Below are positions 14,767 to 25,667 of a stretch of DNA of 50,011 nucleotides, piece after piece. A program made the translations under genes and the position numbers. The stretch lies in NCBI GenBank assembly GCA_017465825.1, contig JAFTVI010000007.1:1-50011 (forward strand), in the 5' to 3' direction. Position 1 is the stretch's first letter. Each line of letters begins with the position of its first letter. The notes under the pieces were generated by a model. That model made no database searches. It was not told the origin of the DNA and was given only the letters and a program-made list of their open reading frames with translations. The stretch is from Clostridia bacterium (GTDB lineage Bacteria; Bacillota; Clostridia; Oscillospirales; Acutalibacteraceae).

Positions 14767-15738
14767 ATGCAATCAATATACGACGCACTTGCAGTACCTT
14801 TCGGTTACATACTGCATTTTTTCTACGAATTTTCAGGCAACTATCTGTTTTCTCTGATTCTGCTTGTTTTTCTGGTAAAGCTTGTTCTTTTACCTTCATC
14901 AATCAAGCAGCAGAAAAACTCCGCAAAGCAGTTAAGACTTCAGCCTAAGCTCAACAGAATCAGGCAGAAGTATTCAAACGGCGGTCAGATGACAAGAGAA
15001 TTGCAAATGAGGATGCAGGAAGAAACTCAGGAGCTTTACAGAAAAGAAGGCTACAACCCCACAACGGGCGGTTGCTTACCCTTGCTTATACAGTTCCCTG
15101 TTATGATCGGTCTTTACGGTGTTGTTTACACTCCCCTTTCCAAGGTTCTGCAGATTTCACAATCTCTTATCACAGAGGCTGCAACCGTACTGGGCATTTC
15201 AACAACAGACGCAAACGCAACAAGACAGATTGAGATTTCCATACTCAACAAGCTTTCGGAAACAAATATGCCCGAATGTCTTGCTGGCTACAGCGAAGAA
15301 ATACTTAATCTGAAGAGTCAGTTTATGCTTTTCGGCAAAATTGACCTTACGCTCACTCCTTCCTTCAAGGATTTCAGCATTTTGTGGCTGATTCCGCTTG
15401 CATCACTGGTTATCGGTCTTATCACAAGCTTTATTATGTACGCAAGACAGAAAAAGACCAACCCCGAAATGGCAAGCAACCCCTCAATGGGATGTATGAC
15501 ATTTATGTCTCCTCTTATGACGGTAATATTCACATTTATGTTCCCCGCAGGCGTAGGTGTTTACTGGATTCTTTCCAGCCTGTTCTCACTTATTCAGACA
15601 GTTGTTCTCAACTACGCATACTCACCCGAGAAGGTTATTGCGGATTCTATGATTGACGAAACAGTAGAACGCCGTTCAAGAGAAAATTATGTTAAAAAGT
15701 TAAAAGAGTTTTCGGACAAGAATTCCGACAACAGATAA
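14767..15738 (+). CDS. yidC: Membrane protein insertase YidC/Oxa1 (SpoIIIJ type)
   Basis: A 323-residue insertase for membrane proteins, alone or with SecYEG. Five hydrophobic segments are visible. The first (YLFSLILLVFLVKLVLLP) is followed by a basic coiled-coil loop (QQKNSAKQLRLQPKLNRIRQKYSNGGQ), then GGCLPLLIQFPVMIGLYGVVY, and C-terminal helices with MTFMSPLMTVIFTFMFPAGVGVYWI. There is no lipoprotein Cys at the N-terminus, unlike Bacillus SpoIIIJ. A long insert of about 60 residues (LITEAATVLGISTTDANATRQ...) lies between helices 2 and 3. It is followed 21 bases later by jag. Confidence 0.95.
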   Translation: MQSIYDALAVPFGYILHFFYEFSGNYLFSLILLVFLVKLVLLPSSIKQQKNSAKQLRLQPKLNRIRQKYSNGGQMTRELQMRMQEETQELYRKEGYNPTTGGCLPLLIQFPVMIGLYGVVYTPLSKVLQISQSLITEAATVLGISTTDANATRQIEISILNKLSETNMPECLAGYSEEILNLKSQFMLFGKIDLTLTPSFKDFSILWLIPLASLVIGLITSFIMYARQKKTNPEMASNPSMGCMTFMSPLMTVIFTFMFPAGVGVYWILSSLFSLIQTVVLNYAYSPEKVIADSMIDETVERRSRENYVKKLKEFSDKNSDNR

Positions 15739-15759
15739 TATTCAAGCAGGTGAAAAATA

Positions 15760-16710
15760 ATGATTAAAGAAGCTATCGCATCTGCGGCTACACTTGATGA
15801 AGCTATTGCAAAGGCTAAAGCCGCATTGAATGCACCCGAAGAAGCTGAAGTAAAATTCGATATAATTCAGAACGCACAGAAAAAGGTTTTCGGTCTTTTC
15901 GGCGGTAAGGATGCAAAAGTAAGAGCATACTACGAAGCAAAAGACGAAGTTAAAAAGACAGCAAAGCCTCAGGCTGCAAAGGCTCCCGAGAAGAAGGCTG
16001 CTGCTCCCGTTAAAACAGAAAAGAAGGCTGAAAAGTCTGCAATGAGTGCAGAGGATGATGCCGCTGTTAAAAAATACATCGAAACAATCATCAAGGGTAT
16101 GGGCATTGAAGATGTTACCGTTACTTCCGTTGAAGAGGATGAAGAAACCGTTTACGAGCTTACAACAAGCGAAAATCACGGCGCAATCATCGGAAGACAC
16201 GGCGAAACACTTGATGCTGTTCAGTACCTTGTAAGACTTTTTGCAAACAAGAATACAAAGGGCAACAAAAAGGTTTCCATAAACATCGGTGATTACAGAG
16301 AAAAGAGAGCTGAAAGCCTCAGAGAGTTTGCAGCCCGTTCAGCGGCACAGGTTCTCAAGTACGGCAGAAATGCAAAGCTTGACCCTATGAATCCCTATGA
16401 AAGAAGAATCATCCACACCGCTATTCAGGAGATTGAGGGTGTTACATCCTTCTCCGTCGGTTCCGATTCCGAAAGACGCGTTATCATTTCTCTTGAGGAA
16501 GGCGTACAGCCCACTCACGCAGACAAGCGCAGAGGCGGCTACAACAAGGGCGGTCGCGGCAGAGGCGGCTACAACAAGGGCGGCAACCGTGGCGGCAGAA
16601 GCAATGCTTACAAGCCTGAGATTCCTGCAGACAGAGCTCCCAAGAGCGACTTTGCAGGCTCTAGATACGGCAAAATCGAAGTTAAAAAGGCTGACACATC
16701 AGCAGAATAA
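15760..16710 (+). CDS. jag: RNA-binding protein Jag/KhpB with Gly/Arg-rich tail
   Basis: A 316-residue Jag (SpoIIIJ-associated) protein. The Jag-N domain (KFDIIQNAQKKVFGLFGGKDAKVRAYYE) covers about 1-65. An Ala/Lys/Pro linker (about 65-95) follows, then a KH domain with the GxxG motif in IIGRHGETLDAVQYL, and an R3H domain (YREKRAESLREFAARSAAQVL... NPYERRIIHTAIQ). After the R3H domain comes an unusual Gly/Arg/Tyr-Asn-Lys stretch (RRGGYNKGGRGRGGYNKGG..RGGRSN), then a short mixed tail. KhpB binds RNA and influences cell wall growth and division in Firmicutes. It is the last gene of the rpmH cluster and is followed by a terminator. Confidence 0.95.
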   Translation: MIKEAIASAATLDEAIAKAKAALNAPEEAEVKFDIIQNAQKKVFGLFGGKDAKVRAYYEAKDEVKKTAKPQAAKAPEKKAAAPVKTEKKAEKSAMSAEDDAAVKKYIETIIKGMGIEDVTVTSVEEDEETVYELTTSENHGAIIGRHGETLDAVQYLVRLFANKNTKGNKKVSINIGDYREKRAESLREFAARSAAQVLKYGRNAKLDPMNPYERRIIHTAIQEIEGVTSFSVGSDSERRVIISLEEGVQPTHADKRRGGYNKGGRGRGGYNKGGNRGGRSNAYKPEIPADRAPKSDFAGSRYGKIEVKKADTSAE

Positions 16711-16720
16711 TGCAAATTTA

Positions 16721-16754
16721 AAGGGGCTGTAATTTTTTACAGCTCCTTTTTTCA
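16721..16754 (+). terminator. Terminator of the rpmH-jag cluster
   Basis: AAGGGGCTGTAA (16721-16732) pairs with TTACAGCTCCTT (16737-16748), loop TTTT, then a run of T to 16752. Confidence 0.9.
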
Positions 16755-16764
16755 GGGGATAGGA

Positions 16765-16910
16765 AAAAAAAGTGCAGACCGCATAAAACGATATAAAACA
16801 ATTTATTATTAATTTTGTTTGGCTTTTTTTATTTTAAGGAGTTCTTTCCGGAGTTCCGCAACTGTGTAAACCTCTTATTTTTCTTGTTTTATGCGGTCTG
16901 CACTTTTTTT
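16765..16910. repeat. 146-bp segment bounded by perfect 25-bp inverted repeats
   Basis: The left arm 16765-16789 (A7 then GTGCAGACCGCATAAAAC) is repeated exactly in inverse at 16886-16910. The 96-base interior is AT-rich, codes for nothing and carries a GGAGTTC repeat. This looks like a miniature inverted-repeat element or a large cruciform. No clear target duplication flanks it. It differs from elements A-K in ends and structure. Confidence 0.8.
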
Positions 16911-16925
16911 ACATCCACTTTTTTC

Positions 16926-16954
16926 TTTACAAATTCTTTATAATTTTTTATACT
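16926..16954 (+). promoter_or_regulatory. Promoter of the VanY-like gene
   Basis: TTTACA (16926-16931), 17-base spacer, TATACT (16949-16954), 47 bases before the start codon. Confidence 0.6.
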
Positions 16955-17000
16955 TATCTTAAATCAGATTGATTAAAATGTATTCACAAGGGGTGGAAAT

Positions 17001-17666
17001 ATGAAAAAGCTGATATCATTTTTAGTTATCATTGCCCTGTCTGTAGGTATTGTTATCGGCGCGCACAACATTTTTGACAACGATGTTGACGGACATTTTA
17101 CGGCAAGAAATGCAAAGCTGCCCGAAAATCTTATGCTTGTGAACGCGTGGAATGAAATAGACGAGGATTATGAGTTTGAAACCGTCACGCTGACTAACGG
17201 CGAAATAATAAACGAGCTGATTTACCCTGACTTGCAGAGTATGTTTAACGATGCGAGAAATTCAGGTATCGACCCTGTTGTAACATCAGGCTACAGGACT
17301 TTGGACAAGCAACAGCAATTATATGACGACAAGGTCAACGCTTATATTGACGAGGGATATTCACGGGATGAGGCTGAAGAAAAAGCCAACGAGTGGGTCG
17401 CTTTGCCGGGTTACAGCGAGCATCATACGGGACTTGCCGTTGACATCAACGCCCGTGAGGGGGCAAGTGAAGAAGTGTATAAGTGGCTTGAGAAAAATTG
17501 CCACAAATACGGCTTTATTCTCAGATACCCCGCAGACAAAACGGAAATTACAGGCATAAATTACGAGCCCTGGCATTTCAGGTACGTAGGCTATGAAGCC
17601 GCAGAATACATATATGAGCACGGTATTACACTTGAGGAATATCTTGAAAATGTGTATGAACAATAA
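17001..17666 (+). CDS. VanY/DacY-like D-Ala-D-Ala carboxypeptidase (M15B)
   Basis: A 221-residue zinc carboxypeptidase anchored by an N-terminal helix (LISFLVIIALSVGIVIGAH) and acting outside the cell on peptidoglycan stem peptides. M15B motifs are complete: SGYR (96-99), SEHHTGLAVD (139-148, with Zn ligands H141 and D148) and EPWHFRYVG (189-197, with the general base E189 and ligand H192). There is no vanA/vanH/vanX context, so this is a housekeeping cell-wall enzyme, not a vancomycin-resistance operon. GGGGTGG precedes the ATG. Its TAA stop lies in the end of repeat element E. Confidence 0.93.
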   Translation: MKKLISFLVIIALSVGIVIGAHNIFDNDVDGHFTARNAKLPENLMLVNAWNEIDEDYEFETVTLTNGEIINELIYPDLQSMFNDARNSGIDPVVTSGYRTLDKQQQLYDDKVNAYIDEGYSRDEAEEKANEWVALPGYSEHHTGLAVDINAREGASEEVYKWLEKNCHKYGFILRYPADKTEITGINYEPWHFRYVGYEAAEYIYEHGITLEEYLENVYEQ

Positions 17667-17796
17667 ATTTAATGTACAATTTACAATGTACAATGTACAA
17701 TTAACGGATAATATATAAATCGGGTTAAAGGGCGGAGCCCTTTCCACCATTGTACATTATACATTGTACATTATTAATTCGCTAAATTATTGTTTA
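17659..17796. repeat. Foldback element E (heptad arms, subtype TGTACAA)
   Basis: AACAATAAATTTA starts the element and TAAATTATTGTTTA ends it. The left arm is TGTACAA, TTTACAA, TGTACAA, TGTACAA; the right arm is TTGTACA, TTATACA, TTGTACA. A single core hairpin, AAAGGGC-gga-GCCCTTT, is in reverse orientation. Nearly identical to element I at 44.3 kb. Confidence 0.85.
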
Positions 17797-17812
17797 TAGG
17801 GGAGGATTTAAA

Positions 17813-19039
17813 ATGAACAAAACAATCAAAACCGTATTGATAGTTTTACTTGCAATTGCAGTTGTAATAGGCATTGCATCGGGAATCAGGACCTATTCGG
17901 TAAATGCGGACATCGGCGGCAAAATTTTTGCGCCGAGCAAATATTACGAGCAATACATTATCGGCACAGACAGAGCAGATAAGGAGCAGACGGACTTAAG
18001 ATACTACATTTCGGAAGATTTGCTTATGTCGCAATACAATGATGACGGAGTAAATTACACTGTCAGTCATCAATGTCAGCTTGAAGAAACCGATGATAAT
18101 GAACTGGTTAAGCTTATCACCGAGGTTCTGCCCGGTTATTACAGCCAGCTTTCCGTTGCAAAAATGTATACGGGCACATCAGTTTTTGATCTGACCGAAA
18201 GCAAAACTTTGTGGGCTTTTGTAAGATTTTCAAACGGCGCAACGATTTTTGCTTATCTCCCCTGTAACGGCGACGGCAATTATTACATTCACGAAGCCTG
18301 CAAGCTGAAAACAGTTGAGCGCAACGCAACGGCAGACAGCTTGCCGAGTAACCTTGCAATATCCGGAACAACAAGCTACACCCAGTTCGGCAACGTAAGC
18401 ATCAGGGTGATTGAGGCTGACTACAGCTCCGACACGCCTTATATAACGGCATTGATAAGCAACAGCGCCGAAAAAACAATGAATTACGGCTCCGAATACC
18501 GCGTATATCGGATTGAGGACGGCAAAAGAATTGAATGTGTTCCGCTTATTGACAATCTTACGTTCAACTCCGAGCTTTACACTGTAAACGGTAATTCATC
18601 AGTTACGCGTAAATTTAATCTGCAACATTTCGATTTATCAAAGCCTGCCACATACAGCATTGAATTTTATTTTGAATTTGAGGGCGGCACCTCTGAATAC
18701 AAGGCAGTTATTGATTTTGAGATAACTGATACTCCCGAAAATTATTCCCTTGAGCAGAACACATCCGAATTGCCCGACGAATTCACAACAAACTCAATTC
18801 AGACCTACAGTTTTAATGCGACAGTTCTCGTTATAAATGAAAACAACATTCTCGTTGAACCGATAAAGGATGAATCCGAATTGAATTCAGCCGACAGAAT
18901 ATATGTAAACACAACAGAGCTGACCGATTTACCGGAATTGGCTGCAGGAGATAAAATTACCGTCACATACGACGGACAGATTCAGGAAACCTATCCCGCA
19001 CAAATCACAACAGTCTATTCAGTTAAAATTACCGAATAA
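17813..19039 (+). CDS. Membrane-anchored extracellular beta-rich protein
   Basis: A 408-residue protein with an N-terminal hydrophobic anchor (TVLIVLLAIAVVIGIASGI) and a large extracellular part. About 195-300 resembles an immunoglobulin-like domain found in Firmicute surface and lipoproteins (ITALISNSAEKTMNYGSEYRVYRIEDGKRI... SSVTRKFNLQHFDLSKPATYSIEF). The last 80 residues (FNATVLVINENNILVEPIKDESE ... AGDKITVTYDGQIQETYPAQITTVYSVKI) look like a small OB-like/DUF3221-type beta domain. Domain names are by resemblance only. GGGGAGG precedes the ATG. It lies after repeat E and is terminated at 19045-19072. The binding partner is unknown. Confidence 0.75.
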   Translation: MNKTIKTVLIVLLAIAVVIGIASGIRTYSVNADIGGKIFAPSKYYEQYIIGTDRADKEQTDLRYYISEDLLMSQYNDDGVNYTVSHQCQLEETDDNELVKLITEVLPGYYSQLSVAKMYTGTSVFDLTESKTLWAFVRFSNGATIFAYLPCNGDGNYYIHEACKLKTVERNATADSLPSNLAISGTTSYTQFGNVSIRVIEADYSSDTPYITALISNSAEKTMNYGSEYRVYRIEDGKRIECVPLIDNLTFNSELYTVNGNSSVTRKFNLQHFDLSKPATYSIEFYFEFEGGTSEYKAVIDFEITDTPENYSLEQNTSELPDEFTTNSIQTYSFNATVLVINENNILVEPIKDESELNSADRIYVNTTELTDLPELAAGDKITVTYDGQIQETYPAQITTVYSVKITE

Positions 19040-19044
19040 CAGCA

Positions 19045-19072
19045 AAAGAGCCGCAGAAATGCGGCTCTTTGT
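19045..19072. terminator. Bidirectional terminator between convergent genes
   Basis: AAAGAGCCGCA (19045-19055), loop GAAA, TGCGGCTCTTT (19060-19070), then GTTTG. It ends the 17813-19039 gene and can also serve lacZ from the other side. Confidence 0.85.
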
Positions 19073-19101
19073 TTGATAAATTGGAATTTAGCGTTATATT
19101 A

Positions 19102-19133
19102 CGTAGGGCGCGACGAGGGCGTCGCTCCCTACG
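19102..19133. repeat. REP-like GC-rich palindrome
   Basis: CGTAGGG at 19102-19108 and CCCTACG at 19127-19133 enclose GCGACG-aggg-CGTCGC. Relatives occur at 29461-29486 and 29726-29747. Located in the lacZ 3' region. Confidence 0.75.
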
Positions 19134-19164
19134 ATGTATCATCAACATTCTGCTGAATCATTGC

Positions 19165-22335
<3,171 letters not shown>

Positions 22336-22336
22336 T

Positions 22337-22365
22337 ATTATAAAATAACAGCAGCATTAAGTCAA
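22337..22365 (-). promoter_or_regulatory. Promoter of lacZ
   Basis: Minus-strand TTGACT (22360-22365), 17-base spacer, TATAAT (22337-22342). The expected start near 22330 is inside repeat F, giving a leader of about 170 nt made almost wholly of that element. Divergent from the csoR promoter. Confidence 0.75.
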
Positions 22366-22384
22366 TCCAAAAATAAATCTTATC

Positions 22385-22414
22385 TTGACAATATACCCCC
22401 ATAGGGTATATAAT
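22385..22414 (+). promoter_or_regulatory. Copper-responsive promoter with CsoR operator
   Basis: TTGACA (22385-22390), 18-base spacer, TATAAT (22409-22414). TATACCC (22392-22398) and GGGTATA (22404-22410) form a perfect inverted repeat in the spacer. This is the G/C-tract palindrome known for CsoR-family repressors, which leave DNA when Cu(I) binds. Confidence 0.85.
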
Positions 22415-22429
22415 TTTATCGGTGATAAT

Positions 22430-22747
22430 ATGGATAAAGATATTTGCACTTGTGATAATAATTGTGTATGTTTCAAAGAAACGCCGCGCAGTGAGGAGAG
22501 CAAAAAGTCGCTGGACAATCGCATTAACAGAATAATCGGTCAGCTCGGCGGCATTAAAAAAATGATTGCCGAAGATCGCTACTGCGGCGATATTTTAACT
22601 CAGCTCTCTGCTGCTGAAAGCGCGCTGGAAAATCTCGGTTATGTCATTCTGCAGGAGCATATGGAAACCTGTGTAAGTGAAAAAATCCGCAGAAACGACG
22701 GGGAAATAATATCGGAAACAATGCGGCTGATAAAAAATTTAAGGTGA
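22430..22747 (+). CDS. csoR: CsoR-family copper-sensing repressor
   Basis: A 105-residue four-helix metal-sensing repressor. The ligand triad is at C52 (RYCGDIL), H77 and C81 (EHMETC), the C-H-C spacing of copper-type CsoR. Helix one carries KKSLDNRINRIIGQLGGIKKMI, as in the family. The N-terminus carries an additional Cys cluster (CTCDNNCVC) that is not needed for the canonical site. ATG 22430 follows GGTGATAAT. It is 4 bases from copA, with a copper-type operator in its own promoter, so it is autoregulated with the exporter. Confidence 0.93.
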   Translation: MDKDICTCDNNCVCFKETPRSEESKKSLDNRINRIIGQLGGIKKMIAEDRYCGDILTQLSAAESALENLGYVILQEHMETCVSEKIRRNDGEIISETMRLIKNLR

Positions 22748-22751
22748 TACA

Positions 22752-25250
22752 ATGAAACAAAGATTTAATATTACGGGAATGTCCTGCTCTGCCTGCAGTG
22801 CGGCGGTAGAACGGAGTGTAAACAGACTTGCCGGCATAAAAAGCTGTCAGGTCAGTCTGCTTACAAACTCAATGACGGCAGAATTTGACGAAAATATCAC
22901 GTCCTCTGCTGAAATAATTTCTGCTGTAAAAAGCGCAGGCTACGGCGCAGAAATTTACGGAGCAAAGCAGGAGAAAAAAGAAAGAAAAGACGATGATTTA
23001 AAGCAGATGCAGACAAGGCTGATCGTATCATTTGCCTGCCTTATTCCTCTGATGTATATTGCTATGGGGCATATGATTTCTCTGCCGCTCCCCTCCTTCC
23101 TCACAGGCGTGCAAAACGGCGTATCATTCTCATTCATTCAGTTTCTGCTCACTCTGCCCATAATGTACGTGAACAGAAAATATTATATCAACGGCTTTAA
23201 ATCTCTTTTTCACCGTTCGCCGAATATGGACACTCTTGTTGCAACAGGTTCACTTGCGGCAATTCTGTACGGCATTTACTCTGTTTTTGCAATCGGTAAC
23301 GCAATCGGAAAGGGCGATACTGCAACAGCGGCTGAGTATCTGCACAATCTTTACTTTGAATCGGGTGCGATGATACTTACTCTCATCACCCTGGGCAAAT
23401 ACTTTGAGGCTCGTTCAAAGAAAAAAACATCCGATGCAATATCAAAGCTCGTTGAGCTCACTCCCGATACCGCGACCGTTGAAAGAAACGGCAAGGAAAC
23501 TGAAATTTCAACCGATGAAATAAAAATCGGCGATATTGTTATTGTTAAAAACGGCAGGAGTGTTCCTGTTGACGGAACCGTTATCTCAGGCTTCGGCACG
23601 GTTGATGAATCGGCAATCACAGGTGAAAGCATACCTGTTGAAAAAAATTCAGGTGATTCCGTAACAGGCGGAACTGTCTGCAAAAGCGGATATTTCAAGT
23701 TCACAGCGAAGAAAATCGGCAACGACACGGCTCTTTCAAAGATTCTCCGTCTTGTGGAGGATGCCGCCGCATCAAAAGCTCCCATTGCAAAGCTTGCGGA
23801 CAAGGTCAGCGGCGTATTCGTGCCCGTTGTTATGGCAATTGCAGTTATCACCTTTATCCTGTGGATGATTGTAAAAAATGATTTCAATCTTGCCCTCGAC
23901 CTTTCAATTTCCGTGCTTGTTATCTCCTGCCCCTGCGCGTTGGGACTTGCAACGCCAACCGCCATTATGGTAGGTACAGGCAAAGGCGCATCAAACGGAA
24001 TTCTCATCCGCTCCGCTGAAAGCCTTGAAACCGCTCACAAAATAAACACCGTTGTGCTTGACAAAACAGGCACCGTAACTGAAGGTATGCCCTCGGTTAC
24101 AGACATTATCCCATCGGCGCAGAGCAATAAAAATGAGCTGTTACACTTTGCATATTCCGCAGAAAAGCTCTCGGAGCATCCGCTGTCAAAGGCTATTGTA
24201 AAAAAAGCAGAGAGCGAAAACATATCTGCTTTTGAATGTTCGGATTTTAAAAATATACAGGGCAGAGGTATCAGCGTAAAAGCAGATGACGCTCTTGTGC
24301 TTGCTGGAAATCCCGCAATGATGCATGAGAATAATATTGACATATCCGCCCTCAGCAGTCAATACGATTTACTGACTTCACAGGGAAAAACTCCCCTTTA
24401 CTTCGCTGAAAACGGCAGACTTCTCGGCATCATTGCCGTTGCAGATACCATTAAGGAAACGAGCGCATCCGCTGTTGCTGAATTGAGAAAAATGGGCATT
24501 GACGTTATTATGCTCACAGGTGACAACGAGAAAACAGCTAAACATATTGCCGAAAAAGCAGGCATCTCAAATGTTATTTCGGATGTACTTCCCGACGGAA
24601 AAGAGGAAGTTATTCGCAATATTCAGCAACAGAATAAGACCGTTGCAATGATTGGTGACGGAATCAATGATGCGCCGGCTTTAATGCGAGCCGATGTTGG
24701 AATTGCAATCGGCGCAGGTACGGATGTTGCCATTGAATCGGCAGATATCGTGCTTATGAAAAGCGATCTCAATGACGCGGTGGGTGCAATCAAGCTCAGC
24801 AAGGCTGTAATAAAAAACATCAAGCAGAATCTGTTCTGGGCATTTTTCTACAACGCGTTAGGCATTCCCCTTGCGGCAGGCGCACTGCTCATCCCCCTCG
24901 GCATTAAATTAAGTCCGATGATTGGCGCAGCGTGTATGAGCTTAAGCTCCGTCTGCGTTGTATCGAATGCCTTAAGGCTCAGATTTTTTAAATTAAAAAA
25001 AGAAGTCCCCGAAACGGGAACAAAAGAAAGGATTTTTAATATGAAAAAGACAATCTACATTGACGGAATGATGTGCAACCACTGCACCGGCAGAGTTGAC
25101 AAGGTGCTCAATGCCATTGACGGCATTGAGGCGACCGTAAGCCTTGAGGACAAATGCGCCTACGTAACCCTCACAAAGGACATCGCAGATGCAGACCTCA
25201 AAGCAATAATCGAGAATGAGGGATATACGGTGGTTGAGATTAAACAATAA
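22752..25250 (+). CDS. copA: Cu(I)-exporting P1B-ATPase CopA fused to a CopZ-like domain
   Basis: An 832-residue copper exporter. The N-terminal metal-binding domain has CSAC (12-15). The ATPase has TGES (290-293), the membrane CPC (393-395), the phosphorylated DKTGT (437-441), the HP pair in SEHPLSK and GDGINDAPAL. Helices 7 and 8 carry NALGIPLAAG and MSLSS, as in Cu+ pumps. The usual CopA ends near residue 748; here it runs through a short linker (KEVPETGTKERIFN) into a complete 69-residue heavy-metal-associated domain with CNHC (775-778), resembling the free chaperone CopZ. An internal RBS and ATG precede that domain. The stop codon is supplied by repeat G. Confidence 0.95.
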   Translation: MKQRFNITGMSCSACSAAVERSVNRLAGIKSCQVSLLTNSMTAEFDENITSSAEIISAVKSAGYGAEIYGAKQEKKERKDDDLKQMQTRLIVSFACLIPLMYIAMGHMISLPLPSFLTGVQNGVSFSFIQFLLTLPIMYVNRKYYINGFKSLFHRSPNMDTLVATGSLAAILYGIYSVFAIGNAIGKGDTATAAEYLHNLYFESGAMILTLITLGKYFEARSKKKTSDAISKLVELTPDTATVERNGKETEISTDEIKIGDIVIVKNGRSVPVDGTVISGFGTVDESAITGESIPVEKNSGDSVTGGTVCKSGYFKFTAKKIGNDTALSKILRLVEDAAASKAPIAKLADKVSGVFVPVVMAIAVITFILWMIVKNDFNLALDLSISVLVISCPCALGLATPTAIMVGTGKGASNGILIRSAESLETAHKINTVVLDKTGTVTEGMPSVTDIIPSAQSNKNELLHFAYSAEKLSEHPLSKAIVKKAESENISAFECSDFKNIQGRGISVKADDALVLAGNPAMMHENNIDISALSSQYDLLTSQGKTPLYFAENGRLLGIIAVADTIKETSASAVAELRKMGIDVIMLTGDNEKTAKHIAEKAGISNVISDVLPDGKEEVIRNIQQQNKTVAMIGDGINDAPALMRADVGIAIGAGTDVAIESADIVLMKSDLNDAVGAIKLSKAVIKNIKQNLFWAFFYNALGIPLAAGALLIPLGIKLSPMIGAACMSLSSVCVVSNALRLRFFKLKKEVPETGTKERIFNMKKTIYIDGMMCNHCTGRVDKVLNAIDGIEATVSLEDKCAYVTLTKDIADADLKAIIENEGYTVVEIKQ
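25041..25250 (+). CDS. Possible internally initiated CopZ-like copper chaperone
   Basis: In frame inside copA, AAAGGA (25027-25032) lies 8 bases before ATG 25041, as at an ordinary gene start. Initiation there would release a 69-residue protein with GMMCNHCTGRVDKVL and the compact fold expected of CopZ, delivering Cu(I) to CopA. Either an ancestral copA-copZ stop codon was lost and the RBS is a relic, or both the fusion and the free chaperone are made. Confidence 0.4.
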   Translation: MKKTIYIDGMMCNHCTGRVDKVLNAIDGIEATVSLEDKCAYVTLTKDIADADLKAIIENEGYTVVEIKQ

Positions 25251-25279
25251 TTTATCGCACAGCGATAAATTATTGTTTA
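25241..25279. repeat. Foldback element G: perfect 39-bp palindrome between convergent genes
   Basis: TAAACAATAATTTATCGC, 3-base loop ACA, then the exact inverse. It is an outer hairpin of the family without arms or core. It contains the TAA stops of both copA (25248-25250) and the minus-strand regulator (25277-25279). Confidence 0.9.
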
Positions 25280-25501
25280 CCTTTCAGGTTTCACAATTTC
25301 TTTATCTGTGATACCAATAATATAATCGGCAGACAACTGATAGAATTCACACAATCTGATTATATGGCTGACTTTCATTTCGTTTTCGCCCGATTCGTAT
25401 CTTCGGTACTGCTCACGCTTTATCCCCATTCCGTCAGCAACCTGTTGCTGTGTAAGGTCTTTATCTTCACGGATATTACGTATTCTTTGGGATGTTTCCA
25501 T
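25277..25501 (-). CDS. Xre-family HTH regulator
   Basis: A 74-residue protein that is essentially one helix-turn-helix domain: RIRNIREDKDLTQQQVADGMGIKREQYRRYESGENEMKVSHIIRLCEFYQLSADYIIGI. GGAGG lies 11 bases before the ATG. It would bind DNA as a dimer. The direct repeats at 25547-25575 upstream of it are a candidate autoregulatory site. It is convergent with copA and upstream of the nadE terminator; no target gene is evident beyond itself. Confidence 0.85.
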   Translation of the reverse strand: METSQRIRNIREDKDLTQQQVADGMGIKREQYRRYESGENEMKVSHIIRLCEFYQLSADYIIGITDKEIVKPER

Positions 25502-25546
25502 AAAACAAAACCTCCGTTTTTGTTCATTATGATGATTTTAACACAA

Positions 25547-25575
25547 ATGGAACAAAAGTATTGCAAAATGGAACA
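25547..25575 (-). promoter_or_regulatory. Candidate operator repeats of the 25277-25501 regulator
   Basis: ATGGAACA occurs at 25547-25554 and 25568-25575, 21 bases apart (two helical turns), upstream of the regulator start. A convincing -35/-10 pair could not be fixed because the best boxes are 20 bases apart. Confidence 0.4.
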
Positions 25576-25626
25576 CTTGTGTGGCATAATATACATACGC
25601 ACAACTCCGATGTTGCTACACAAGAA

Positions 25627-25664
25627 AACAACACAGTTACTGCACAAACAGTAGCTGTGTTGTT
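25627..25664 (-). terminator. Terminator of nadE
   Basis: AACAACACAGTTACTG (25627-25642) pairs with CAGTAGCTGTGTTGTT (25649-25664), a 16-bp stem with one G-U, followed on the minus strand by TTCTTG. It starts 3 bases after the nadE stop. Confidence 0.8.
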
Positions 25665-25667
25665 ATT

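Noticed and set aside
17001-17666. Vancomycin-resistance VanY
   Set aside because: M15B motifs are present but there are no vanH, vanA/B/C, vanX or vanRS genes nearby; a housekeeping wall enzyme fits better.
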